Of a stretch of DNA of 8,825 nt, positions 1 to 6,239 are shown piece by piece; within the stretch, counting starts at the first letter, position 1; each line of letters opens with the position of its first letter. This stretch comes from an uncultured Leptolyngbya sp. GTDB taxonomy: Bacteria > Cyanobacteriota > Cyanobacteriia > Phormidesmidales > Phormidesmidaceae. The translations under genes were made by a program, and so were the position numbers. Below the pieces are notes generated by a model. That model was not told where the DNA came from, made no database searches, and saw only the letters and a list, made by a program, of their open reading frames with translations. Location: NCBI GenBank assembly GCA_937899365.1, contig CALBPH010000234.1, positions 1 through 8,825 on the forward strand. The letters run 5' to 3'.

Positions 1-408
1 AAACTCCAACACTAGAGCATAGGCACCATCCCGTAGCTCCTCTCGCAGTCCGCTAAGCACGGGGCGCTCCCTATCATTAGGGCTCAGACCAAGACGCTCC
101 AGCACAATGTCCAAATGGGCCTCTTGACCATAGCGATAGCGGGTGACATCTTTGCGCACCTGGTTTTGGGTTTGGGTTGCCGTCTTATCTCGCAGGGCAA
201 TCACCGTATCGCTAGGTTCTTGGGTGTAGGGCACCGGGTCTAGCTCAGCCGCCCGCAGCGCAGCGCCCCCCAGCAAAATCGGAATTCCATAGAAAAATCC
301 TGCCAGGTTTAGGGTAGCCATATCTTTGAAATAGGCCACAAAGCCAACGATGGTCAGGATAGAACCGACTGAGAGTAAAACACCACCGAGAGGAATTTTG
401 CGTAGCAT
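1..408 (-). CDS. DUF2854 family membrane protein, 3' end missing
   Basis: This is the first 136 codons of a gene read leftward from the ATG at 408; it is still open at the window edge, so the C-terminus is absent. The protein begins MLRKIPLGGVLLSVGSIL and has two hydrophobic segments, at about residues 5-27 and 33-52. The stretch NLAGFFYGIPILLGG in the second is characteristic, as I recall it, of the DUF2854 family of cyanobacteria and plastids. After the second helix comes a polar region (residues 56-136) rich in Arg, Asp and Glu that probably lies in the cytoplasm. The family's function is unknown to me. No good Shine-Dalgarno sequence precedes the ATG, which is not unusual in cyanobacteria. 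The family assignment is from memory of the motif and is fairly secure; the role is not inferred. Confidence 0.8.
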   Translation of the reverse strand, partial: MLRKIPLGGVLLSVGSILTIVGFVAYFKDMATLNLAGFFYGIPILLGGAALRAAELDPVPYTQEPSDTVIALRDKTATQTQNQVRKDVTRYRYGQEAHLDIVLERLGLSPNDRERPVLSGLREELRDGAYALVLEF

Positions 409-796
409 ATGCAGGAGTTATGTCAGAAAGGGACGTCAGTGGTGAGTATTGAGGGGTACGGGCGTAGCTGACGCTAGCAACCCCCTAGATTTAACTTTGG
501 CAGCTGGCTCAAACCAAGCCCTAAGAACCGCTCCACCTAATTCCATAGTAAAGTGATTTGACTTTAAACTCTGCCCAGATGTTAAATCTGACTACCGTAG
601 GCCCTGCTCGTTATCAATCTGGACTCGTTATTAGCTCACTGAGAGCCTAAACCTCTAGGCCCACCTATTAGCGGTTATTAGGGGCTATTCGTCCGTGCTC
701 GGTCTGTCTTAGCCTGGCGAACATAGCCAACCCGTAGCATTGATTGCCCAAAGTTGCTTATTCTGGAAGCTGTAAACGTAGAGAGTAGACAGATCC
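409..796. other. Intergenic spacer without a recognisable gene
   Basis: This 388-base gap lies between the divergent DUF2854 gene and the small protein at 797. I see no ORF with coding character in it. It has scattered short inverted repeats, for example GCCTA/TAGGC around 645-660 and a TAGC/GCTA hairpin near 465-477. It also has one promoter-like pair (listed separately). It probably holds the promoters of both flanking genes and the long leader of the rightward one. Confidence 0.6.
558..587 (+). promoter_or_regulatory. Possible sigma70-type promoter
   Basis: TTGACT (558-563) and TTAAAT (582-587) are separated by 18 bases. The first matches the -35 consensus at five of six positions, the second matches the -10 consensus at four of six. 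If used, it would give the gene at 797 a leader of about 200 bases. This is a pattern match only. Confidence 0.25.
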
Positions 797-979
797 ATGA
801 CCTTAGAGATGATTAAGACTCAGATTGAACAAATCAGCTTGAAACGTGAGTCTCTAGTACAACTGCTAGAGCAGCCTAACCTAGGCACGTTAAGGATCGA
901 CGTTAATCAGGCCCTAGAGGAAATGGATGATTTGCTGGAAGAATTTGAGCGTGTTTTCCAGGAAAAATCCCAAGCTTAG
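797..979 (+). CDS. Small acidic helical protein, function unknown
   Basis: This gene encodes 60 residues with no cysteine, no signal peptide and no membrane segment. The sequence suggests two amphipathic helices: residues 3-26 and residues 32-56 (around LRIDVNQALEEMDDLLEEF), joined by a turn containing Pro and Gly (PNLGT). That pattern fits a helical hairpin or a small oligomerising protein. The even composition and clean ORF look like a genuine conserved small gene, but I cannot name a family. ATG 797 is taken as the start; an in-frame ATG at 809 is an alternative, and neither has a clear ribosome binding site. It lies 84 bases upstream of the ferredoxin-like gene on the same strand, so the two may be co-transcribed. 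Confidence 0.65.
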   Translation: MTLEMIKTQIEQISLKRESLVQLLEQPNLGTLRIDVNQALEEMDDLLEEFERVFQEKSQA

Positions 980-1063
980 GGTAATGCAGGCTCCCAACTG
1001 ATTGTTGCGCCAAGCCAACGTTCACATCCCTTTTAGAAAATATTTGTCAAATAGATCTACGCA

Positions 1064-1384
1064 ATGGCGACTTATTCTGTCGAACTTAACCATCAAGGCA
1101 CTGTTCAAACCATCACAGTAGACGAACAGCAAACGATTTTAGATGCTGCCCACGCCGCTGGCATAGACCTTCCCACCTCCAGTGGTGCCGGGGTAGGTAC
1201 CACCTGCGCTGCGCTAAGCACCGAGGGCAGCGTCTCCCAAGAAGATGGCATGGGTGTGAGCCAAGAGCTACAGGACAAAGGCTATGCCTTGCTGTGTGTG
1301 GCCTATGCCACCTCTGACCTGAAGATAGATACCGAAAAAGAAGACGAAGTCTATCAGGCCCAATTTGGCCAGTTTCAAGGATAG
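1064..1384 (+). CDS. Plant-type [2Fe-2S] ferredoxin-like protein lacking two cluster cysteines
   Basis: The 106-residue protein has the length and fold signature of a cyanobacterial soluble ferredoxin, the small electron carriers that pass electrons from photosystem I to reductases. N-terminal strands (residues 3-20) lead to the cluster loop at residues 37-48, and the C-terminal part has LLCVAYATSDLKI (76-88). The family's cluster ligands follow C-x4-C-x2-C-x29-C. Here the third (Cys48) and fourth (Cys78) are present at exact spacing, but the first is Ser40 (AGT, 1181-1183) and the second is Gly45 (GGT, 1196-1198). Both codons are one base from TGT. The GAGV-TTCAAL context and the EKEDEVYQ tail suggest the ferredoxin subgroup with an extended C-terminus rather than main photosynthetic PetF. 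Family membership is clear; whether it binds a cluster is doubtful. A strong hairpin follows the stop. Confidence 0.88.
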   Translation: MATYSVELNHQGTVQTITVDEQQTILDAAHAAGIDLPTSSGAGVGTTCAALSTEGSVSQEDGMGVSQELQDKGYALLCVAYATSDLKIDTEKEDEVYQAQFGQFQG

Positions 1385-1406
1385 CCCCCACGAAATACCC
1401 CCCATG

Positions 1407-1429
1407 GGGCGATGGGTTGCCCATCGCCC
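1407..1429 (+). terminator. Hairpin after the ferredoxin-like gene
   Basis: GGGCGATGGG (1407-1416) and CCCATCGCCC (1420-1429) form a perfect 10-bp GC-rich stem with a 3-base loop, 23 bases after the ferredoxin-like stop codon. The following bases, TAATTTGTC, are only partly T-rich, so it may terminate imperfectly or protect the 3' end of the message. The next ORF begins 10 bases later. Confidence 0.6.
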
Positions 1430-1438
1430 TAATTTGTC

Positions 1439-1696
1439 ATGGAAGAAAACACTAGACCCCTGGGTCACCCACCAGGGATATCTCGGGAATTGCCTACAAA
1501 TCTGTCTACAACACATTTGTCCACACAGTTTATTCGCATTACCCTCAGGCTTGGGCGTACCGGCGTTGAGCTGCGGGACCAGATTGAAACCCAGCTAAGC
1601 ACCTATGGAGACCCGCGGCGGTGGGCCATTACCGCTGTAGATCGCACCATGGCCCAGGGGGAAGCGGTGGTAACAACACCCCTAAACCTGCTATGA
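1439..1696 (+). CDS. Small ORF overlapping the DUF3326 gene start, unrecognised
   Basis: This ORF of 85 codons ends in TGA at 1694-1696, overlapping the ATG of the DUF3326 gene (1693) in the four bases ATGA, an arrangement typical of translational coupling. From about residue 31 the sequence looks coding: a strand (FIRITLRL, 31-38), a helix (VELRDQIETQLSTYG, 43-57), a strand containing RWAITAVD (61-68) and a strand EAVVTTP (75-81). The first 30 residues look less like protein and contain a 6-bp hairpin (1458-1463/1472-1477). The real start may therefore be later, for instance TTG at 1517. No ribosome binding site decides between them. I do not recognise the family. Coupling suggests it works with, or is made in proportion to, the DUF3326 protein. 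Confidence 0.5.
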   Translation: MEENTRPLGHPPGISRELPTNLSTTHLSTQFIRITLRLGRTGVELRDQIETQLSTYGDPRRWAITAVDRTMAQGEAVVTTPLNLL

Positions 1697-2757
1697 ATGC
1701 CAACCTGCGACCCCACACTACGATGATGATTGTCCCCACAGGCGTGGGGGCTGCCATGGGGGGCTATGCCGGTGATGCCCTACCCGTAGCCCGTGCGATC
1801 GCAACCGTCACCGACCGGGTAATCACCCACCCCAATGTGCTCAACGGGGCTCAGCTCTACTGGCCCCTACCCAATGCCTACTATGTTGAGGGCTATGGTC
1901 TAGACCAGTTTGCCGCTGGGCGCTGGCACCTACAGCCGGTGCACCAAAATACCATCGGTCTGGTGCTCGACCGGGCCATAGAAGACGACCTTTGCTGGCG
2001 ACACCTACAGGCAGCCGACGCCGCCCGAGCCACCCTCGGTCTAGATATCCACAGCTATGTCACCACCGACACCCCCCTAGGCATCCGGCTAAAACAGGCC
2101 GACGCTGCCACCTGGGGCACGTTGGAACATCCTGACAGTCTGCTGCGGGCCGCAGAGCAATTACTCCAGGCTGGCTGTACCGCCATTGCTGTAGTGGCCC
2201 GTTTCCCTGACGATGTGGGCAGCAAGGCCCTAAACGCCTATCGCCAGGGGGACGGTGTGGACCCCCTAGCCGGGGCCGAAGCCGTCATTAGCCATTTAGT
2301 CGTACGCCAGTTTCAAGTTCCCTGTGCCCACGCCCCGGCGCTCCAGCCTCTCCCCCTAGATCCATCCATTTCCCCCCGATCTGCCGCCGAGGAAATTGGG
2401 TATACGTTCCTGCCCTGTGTTCTAGCCGGGTTAAGTAAAGCCCCTCAATTTAATAGCAGCGCCCAGGCCCACAGCATTAGTGCTAGCGATGTGGATGCCC
2501 TGATCGTCCCAGCCAGTGCCCTGGGGGGCAGTGCCGTCCTCAGCCTGAGCGGTACACCCACCCAAATTTTTGCCGTTCAAGACAACACAACGGCGCTGGC
2601 CGTAGATGCCGCTGCCCTGGGTATCAATAATGTGGTCACTGTCCGATCCTATTTAGAAGCGATTGGTGCGATCGCAGCCCAGCGGGCGGGGGTTTCTCTC
2701 CTGCCATTTACCCAAACCATGCCACCTATTAAACCCCTATCGGCGACGAACAAATAA
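1693..2757 (+). CDS. DUF3326 domain protein
   Basis: This gene encodes 354 residues from the ATG at 1693; the open frame extends upstream to 1621, but that part runs across the preceding ORF and the conserved sequence starts only after 1693. It matches DUF3326, a family of cyanobacteria and photosynthetic eukaryotes with no established function that I know. Recognisable blocks are PTGVGAAMGGYAGDA (15-29), HPNVLNGAQLYWPLPN (46-61), ARFPDD (169-174), DPLAGAEAVISHLV (190-203) and ALGGSAVLS (276-284). The Gly-rich first block looks like a nucleotide- or phosphate-binding loop, but that is a guess. No signal peptide or membrane helix is seen, so it is probably cytosolic. The start overlaps the upstream ORF by ATGA. 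The end overlaps the convergent membrane-protein gene by 21 bp. Confidence 0.88.
   Translation: MNANLRPHTTMMIVPTGVGAAMGGYAGDALPVARAIATVTDRVITHPNVLNGAQLYWPLPNAYYVEGYGLDQFAAGRWHLQPVHQNTIGLVLDRAIEDDLCWRHLQAADAARATLGLDIHSYVTTDTPLGIRLKQADAATWGTLEHPDSLLRAAEQLLQAGCTAIAVVARFPDDVGSKALNAYRQGDGVDPLAGAEAVISHLVVRQFQVPCAHAPALQPLPLDPSISPRSAAEEIGYTFLPCVLAGLSKAPQFNSSAQAHSISASDVDALIVPASALGGSAVLSLSGTPTQIFAVQDNTTALAVDAAALGINNVVTVRSYLEAIGAIAAQRAGVSLLPFTQTMPPIKPLSATNK
1795..1802. repeat. HIP1 palindrome GCGATCGC (one of five)
   Basis: The octamer GCGATCGC, abundant in many cyanobacterial genomes, lies here inside the DUF3326 gene. Further copies are at 2668-2675 (same gene), 3512-3519 (short ORF), 5824-5831 (CNNM/CBS gene) and 7162-7169 (secreted protein gene). 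All five are within coding sequence, which is usual for this motif. Confidence 0.9.
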
Positions 2758-3030
2758 CCTGATCACCCCCCAGATCAGCACACCACACAGTGTAAAAAAG
2801 CCAAGGTACAGCGCCAAAAAGTCGTACTCACAAGCAGCCCCTGTCTTTAGGCCATCGTCACAGGCAAAGGCCTCACCAAAGCTGTAGTACACACTAGAGA
2901 AAGCGGTAAACCCAACACATAGCCAACCTAGAAATACCGCTAGCTGCCGCCAGCCCTTAGCTAACCGCGGCAGGCTGTAGATGACACCCACCAGGACGAT
3001 TAGCCCCAATCCTAATTGCAACCAAAACAT
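2737..3030 (-). CDS. Small three-helix membrane protein, function unknown
   Basis: From the ATG at 3030 the gene encodes 97 residues. That start is favoured because GGGAGG lies 8 bases upstream (3044-3039). An open frame continues to 3153, but its sequence there is a repeat (MDWAVDWSVDWAQ) and looks non-genuine. Three hydrophobic segments are visible, at about residues 2-20, 30-51 and 72-94. Positive residues after the first (RLAKGWR) and at the extreme end (RLFVRRR) put the second loop outside the cytoplasm. That loop, about residues 52-71, is acidic and holds two cysteines (ACDD...AACEYD) that could form a disulfide. I do not recognise the family. The 3' end converges on and overlaps the DUF3326 gene by 21 bp. 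Confidence 0.65.
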   Translation of the reverse strand: MFWLQLGLGLIVLVGVIYSLPRLAKGWRQLAVFLGWLCVGFTAFSSVYYSFGEAFACDDGLKTGAACEYDFLALYLGFFTLCGVLIWGVIRLFVRRR

Positions 3031-3038
3031 ACCTCGGC

Positions 3039-3044
3039 CCTCCC
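3039..3044 (-). promoter_or_regulatory. Ribosome binding site deciding the start at 3030
   Basis: On the minus strand GGGAGG ends 8 bases before the ATG at 3030, with a further GAGGT directly next to the ATG. It supports the shorter membrane protein over the longer frame starting at 3153. Confidence 0.6.
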
Positions 3045-3058
3045 ATCGCACTTGTGCC

Positions 3059-3094
3059 CAGTCCACTGACCAGTCCACTGCCCAGTCCATTACC
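3059..3094. repeat. Three tandem 12-bp units
   Basis: CAGTCCACTGAC, CAGTCCACTGCC and CAGTCCATTACC follow each other directly at 3059, 3071 and 3083, with a partial fourth (CAGT) at 3095. The units differ by one to three bases. They lie just upstream of the membrane-protein gene, so on the minus strand they fall in its leader or promoter region. Confidence 0.8.
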
Positions 3095-3292
3095 CAGTGA
3101 CACATCAGTAAAGTGGGACCAACGTGCAGAGTTAGCCTGTTAACACCGCCCAATCTTGGCGATGGGGTTATTCAAATAAGATTTCGATAAAGTTTATTTC
3201 AATATTCCTAAGATAAATAAGGAAATGCCCTAATCCATTCACCCGCTTGATTATGCTAGAAGACTCCCTTCTTTGATCTAGTTAGCACTACT

Positions 3293-3553
3293 ATGTCTAC
3301 TTTGAGCCCATCCCCCCAAGCAGAACCGCAAGCGGCCTGCCGGATCCAACAGGATGAAGTGCTAGATCTCAACACACCTGAAAAGGCGTGGCACATTCAC
3401 TCTGGCACAGTCGCTCTCTGCCGCACCGTCGATGGTATACGGCGCTGCTTCTTTACCGCCCACGCAGGCGAGGTGATTTTTGGTGTGTCTGCCCAGGATA
3501 GTGGATTGGTTGCGATCGCAATTGAGCCCGCCGTGATTACAGCTATACCGTAG
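3293..3553 (+). CDS. Short ORF resembling the N-terminal domain of an NHLP-type ABC transporter; possible gene remnant
   Basis: This ORF encodes 86 residues. The segment from about residue 28 on (PEKAWHIHSGTVALCRTV, then GIRRCFF, GEVIFGVS and GLVAIAIEPAVI) resembles, from memory, the cyclic-nucleotide-binding-like N-terminal region of NHLP/NHLM bacteriocin-export ABC transporters. Those proteins continue with membrane and ATPase domains of several hundred residues. Here the frame stops at TAG (3551-3553), and no such domains follow, because the next gene runs the other way. It overlaps that gene's last 11 bp. It could be a truncated transporter gene or a small stand-alone sensor-like protein. 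It carries three cysteines (16, 43, 52). No clear ribosome binding site is seen. The domain resemblance is tentative. Confidence 0.5.
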   Translation: MSTLSPSPQAEPQAACRIQQDEVLDLNTPEKAWHIHSGTVALCRTVDGIRRCFFTAHAGEVIFGVSAQDSGLVAIAIEPAVITAIP

Positions 3554-4601
3554 CGGGCTGCAGTACACCAACCATTTCATCATCGGTCTTCCAGGCTTGA
3601 CCATCGAGAGCCATCTGTTCGATCAGGCTAGCCAGTCGCAGCGCCTTTAGCGCCTGTTCGCCACCCACAAAGGGCTTACCCCCACCCCGAGCACAGTTCA
3701 CAAAGTGCTCTAGTTCCGCGTGGAGCGGTTCAATGTTGCTCGTATAGACCTTTTCAATCAGACCATCTTGCCGATACAGCACCTGGCCATAGTCGGTCAT
3801 GGTATTCGCCGTTGTTTGGCGATGGATCAAAATTTCATTATTGAGAAAATCTGCCTCTGTCAGAGAGTTACGGCAGTGGGCAGCAATGCTGCGAATTTTT
3901 CGATGGGTCACCTTGCTGGCGGTTAGGGTAGCCACAATGCCGTTGGCAAACCCCAGGGTGGCCGTCACATAGTCTAGATAAGGAGAATCGCCCGCCCGAC
4001 TGCCGCTGGCCGTCAGCTTCACCACCGGAGCAGCGGCCAATTCGAGCAATAGATCAATGTCATGGATCATCAAATCCAGCACCACCGACACATCGTTAGC
4101 CCGCTGGGAATAGGGACTCATGCGACGAGCTTCTAGGGCAAGCAGCTTCTCAGTTTTGAGCACATTGTGCAGTTCCTGAAATGCCGGATTAAAGCGCTCA
4201 ATATGCCCCACCTGTAAAATGCAGTTCGCCTCGGCAGCGGCATTAACCATCGACTCTGCTTCTGTGATATTGGCGGCGTTGGGTTTTTCGATCAGCATGT
4301 GCACACCTGCATTTAAGCAGGCCATACCCACCATGTGATGAAACCGAGTAGGGACGGCAATACAAACCGCATCAACATGCCTGAGCAGCTCGTCGTACTC
4401 CTCAAAAAACCGCACGCCATACTTGCCTGCGGTAGACAAACCACGCTCAACGTTAGTATCTGCAATACCGACTAGCTGAACATCTTTAATGCGACTGAGT
4501 ACCCGCGCATGGTGTTGGCCCATGTTGCCCACACCAATAACACCAATGCGTAGCAAGTCTTCATGACTGTCGCTTGCGATTTGAGAATCTCGTTTTTGCA
4601 C
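3543..4601 (-). CDS. Gfo/Idh/MocA family NAD(P)-dependent oxidoreductase
   Basis: This is a predicted cytosolic dehydrogenase of the glucose-fructose oxidoreductase/inositol dehydrogenase family, which oxidises or reduces sugars and sugar nucleotides. The frame is open to a GTG at 4616, but the GTG at 4601 is preferred because GAGGGA lies 7 bases before it; that gives 352 residues. With numbering from 4616, the Rossmann motif G28-V-G30-N-M-G33 follows LLRIGVI, the EKP motif with catalytic-type Lys is at 110-112, GHIERFNP is at 137-144, and Asp181 and His185 sit in DLMIHDIDLLLEL. The GHIERFNP segment recalls UDP-N-acetylglucosamine 3-dehydrogenase-like members, but no sugar-nucleotide neighbours support a substrate. 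One oddity is Asn113 directly after EKP, where Ile or another nonpolar residue is usual. The gene is monocistronic here, with palindromes just upstream. Confidence 0.88.
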   Translation of the reverse strand: MQKRDSQIASDSHEDLLRIGVIGVGNMGQHHARVLSRIKDVQLVGIADTNVERGLSTAGKYGVRFFEEYDELLRHVDAVCIAVPTRFHHMVGMACLNAGVHMLIEKPNAANITEAESMVNAAAEANCILQVGHIERFNPAFQELHNVLKTEKLLALEARRMSPYSQRANDVSVVLDLMIHDIDLLLELAAAPVVKLTASGSRAGDSPYLDYVTATLGFANGIVATLTASKVTHRKIRSIAAHCRNSLTEADFLNNEILIHRQTTANTMTDYGQVLYRQDGLIEKVYTSNIEPLHAELEHFVNCARGGGKPFVGGEQALKALRLASLIEQMALDGQAWKTDDEMVGVLQPATV

Positions 4602-4608
4602 ACCAGGG

Positions 4609-4614
4609 TCCCTC
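4609..4614 (-). promoter_or_regulatory. Ribosome binding site favouring the GTG start at 4601
   Basis: GAGGGA on the minus strand lies 7 bases before the GTG at 4601. The earlier GTG at 4616 has no such site in front of it, and no usable ATG exists before the Rossmann motif. Confidence 0.5.
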
Positions 4615-4620
4615 ACACCA

Positions 4621-4664
4621 GAGAGTAAACTACTCTCAAAATGACTTTACTTTCCTCAAAGTCA
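4621..4664. promoter_or_regulatory. Two adjacent inverted repeats upstream of the oxidoreductase gene
   Basis: GAGAGTA/TACTCTC (4621-4627 and 4631-4637, 3-base spacer) is followed after 4 bases by TGACTTT/AAAGTCA (4642-4648 and 4658-4664, 9-base spacer). Both are perfect over 7 bp. Read on the minus strand, a -35-like TTGACT (4665-4660) lies inside the second. They may be operators or hairpins in the leader of the oxidoreductase message. Which of these applies cannot be told from sequence. Confidence 0.45.
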
Positions 4665-4796
4665 ACCAGATATTACCACAGCAGTCTGAAGTTCTTCAGT
4701 TGACTGTAACCACATGGGTCCATTAAAACCCTATTTCTGTCAGCCTTCGCTATCCGGATTGTGGCGATATTAGCAGGTATCGCAGCACGGATTGTG

Positions 4797-6191
4797 TCAA
4801 TTTCCAGGCTGTCTACGGGGTATGCGACGGCGTAGGGGCACACGCTGACGAACAATCTGAATCTGCTCTAACTTGGGACCCTTGACAGCCTTAACAGTAA
4901 AGACGAGATCATCCCCATGATTTAGCTGTTCGCCAGCTTTCGGTATTTTCTGTAGGGAGTGAATGAGAAATCCCGCCAGGGTTTGATAATCCTCTGTGGT
5001 GGGCAATGTCAGCATAAACTGCTTGTTGACCGCGTCAATTTCCATCTGGGCCGGGACAATTGCCGAGTAGTCATCTAAATAGGCGATGTCACCCGCCACT
5101 ATCTCATCTTCGTCCCCAATGAGTTCAGCGGTGACATCGGCCCACGTCACCAACCCAGCCGTTCCCCCATAGTTATCCACCACAATCATCATCGAACGGT
5201 TTAACTGCTGCATCCGACTGAGCAAGTCACTGAGGGGTAAATCCGCTGGTACCACTCGAGCAGTTTTCATCCATGGGGAAATGGGTGTGGCTAAGGTCAG
5301 TTCCCCTTGAGCCAGGGGCTCAGCCATCGCCTTAAAGTCTAGAATGCCTCTGATGCTATCCAGGGAATCCCCCAGCAGTGGAAACTGCGAATACCCGGTC
5401 TCGACCACCATATTGAGCAGCTCCTGCCAGGTGGCTGTGTCATCAAGGCCAACAATTTGGGTGCGCGGCACCATAATGTCTTCTACGGTAAAGTCCCGAG
5501 TCTCAAAGACGTTATTGAGAATTTCCCGTTCTTCTTGATCGAGATCGAGCACGGCTGTGGGGGTACTGATGATCATTTGCAATTCATCAGACGTGAGCTG
5601 AGTGTCTGCCTGCCGTCGCTCTTGCAGGCCCACCAGCTTCAGAAACCCCTGGGTAGACAGGTTAAATAACCACACCACCGGTGAAAACACACGCGCCACC
5701 GCTAAGCTGACTGGCCCTAGAAGTCGAGAGGTTTGTTCTGAATAACTACGGGCTAGAGACTTGGGGACCAGTTCTCCTAAAACGATTTGTAGATAGGCCA
5801 AGGTCCAAAAGGCCACCATCAGTGCGATCGCATGGGAAAGGGCCGTCACAGGAATGGATAGCTGTCTAAGCCATTGCCGCAGCAGCAGCGCTAGCGTATC
5901 TTCACCAATCCATCCCAGGGCCAGACTCGCCATGGTGATGCCAATTTGAGTGGTGGGCAATAACCGATCAATACTTTGCTGCAAACTCTGAACGGTTTGG
6001 GCTTGCACATCGCCCACGGCAGCCAGCTGATTAATGCGTGAACGTCGTACTGAAACGATGGAAAATTCTGCGGCTACGAAAAAAGCATTCAGAATAATTA
6101 ATGCCGCGATTACCAAAAGGCGAACCGTAACACCTGTAGCACTGATGGGTAAACTCCCACCACTAACGGTATCTAAAGCCTGCACAGTCAC
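4797..6191 (-). CDS. CNNM/CBS/CorC-HlyC membrane protein (hemolysin family, possible ion transporter)
   Basis: This gene encodes 464 residues with the complete domain order of the so-called hemolysin C/CorC family, bacterial relatives of CNNM magnesium transporters. The CNNM (DUF21) membrane part covers about residues 20-200, with hydrophobic segments near 24-44, 85-104, 118-139 and 157-180 and the typical motifs AAEFSIVSVRRSRI (40-53), MASLALGWIGE (87-97) and GELVPKSLA (139-147). A CBS pair follows at about 237-360 (VEDIMVPR 236-243; GYSQFPLLGDSLD 266-278; VVDNYGGTAGLVT 337-349). The CorC/HlyC transporter-associated domain is at about 375-450. The end is strongly basic. Asn340 replaces the Glu common in the VVDEYGG motif. 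The gene probably shares a transcript with the small protein 48 bases upstream. Ion export is a family inference; the hemolysin name is historical. Confidence 0.92.
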   Translation of the reverse strand: MTVQALDTVSGGSLPISATGVTVRLLVIAALIILNAFFVAAEFSIVSVRRSRINQLAAVGDVQAQTVQSLQQSIDRLLPTTQIGITMASLALGWIGEDTLALLLRQWLRQLSIPVTALSHAIALMVAFWTLAYLQIVLGELVPKSLARSYSEQTSRLLGPVSLAVARVFSPVVWLFNLSTQGFLKLVGLQERRQADTQLTSDELQMIISTPTAVLDLDQEEREILNNVFETRDFTVEDIMVPRTQIVGLDDTATWQELLNMVVETGYSQFPLLGDSLDSIRGILDFKAMAEPLAQGELTLATPISPWMKTARVVPADLPLSDLLSRMQQLNRSMMIVVDNYGGTAGLVTWADVTAELIGDEDEIVAGDIAYLDDYSAIVPAQMEIDAVNKQFMLTLPTTEDYQTLAGFLIHSLQKIPKAGEQLNHGDDLVFTVKAVKGPKLEQIQIVRQRVPLRRRIPRRQPGN

Positions 6192-6239
6192 CGCCAGACC
6201 TCTAAGCGGGCAGGTTTATGTATTTGCTGCATTATTCAA

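Noticed and set aside
579..650. A 23-codon plus-strand ORF in the left intergenic spacer.
   Set aside because: It has no ribosome binding site, no membrane or other recognisable character, and is short enough to arise by chance.
1113..1424. A 103-codon frame antisense to the ferredoxin-like gene.
   Set aside because: It lies almost wholly opposite a real gene. Its Arg/His/Cys-rich sequence is typical of a shadow frame, and it crosses the terminator hairpin.
3031..3153. Extension of the membrane protein by 41 residues to an upstream start.
   Set aside because: The extension is made partly of a 12-bp tandem repeat. A good ribosome binding site sits in front of the ATG at 3030, and the first helix starts there.
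4673..4855. A 60-codon minus-strand frame between the dehydrogenase and the CNNM/CBS gene.
   Set aside because: It overlaps the end of the CNNM/CBS gene in another frame, has no ribosome binding site and no recognisable domain.
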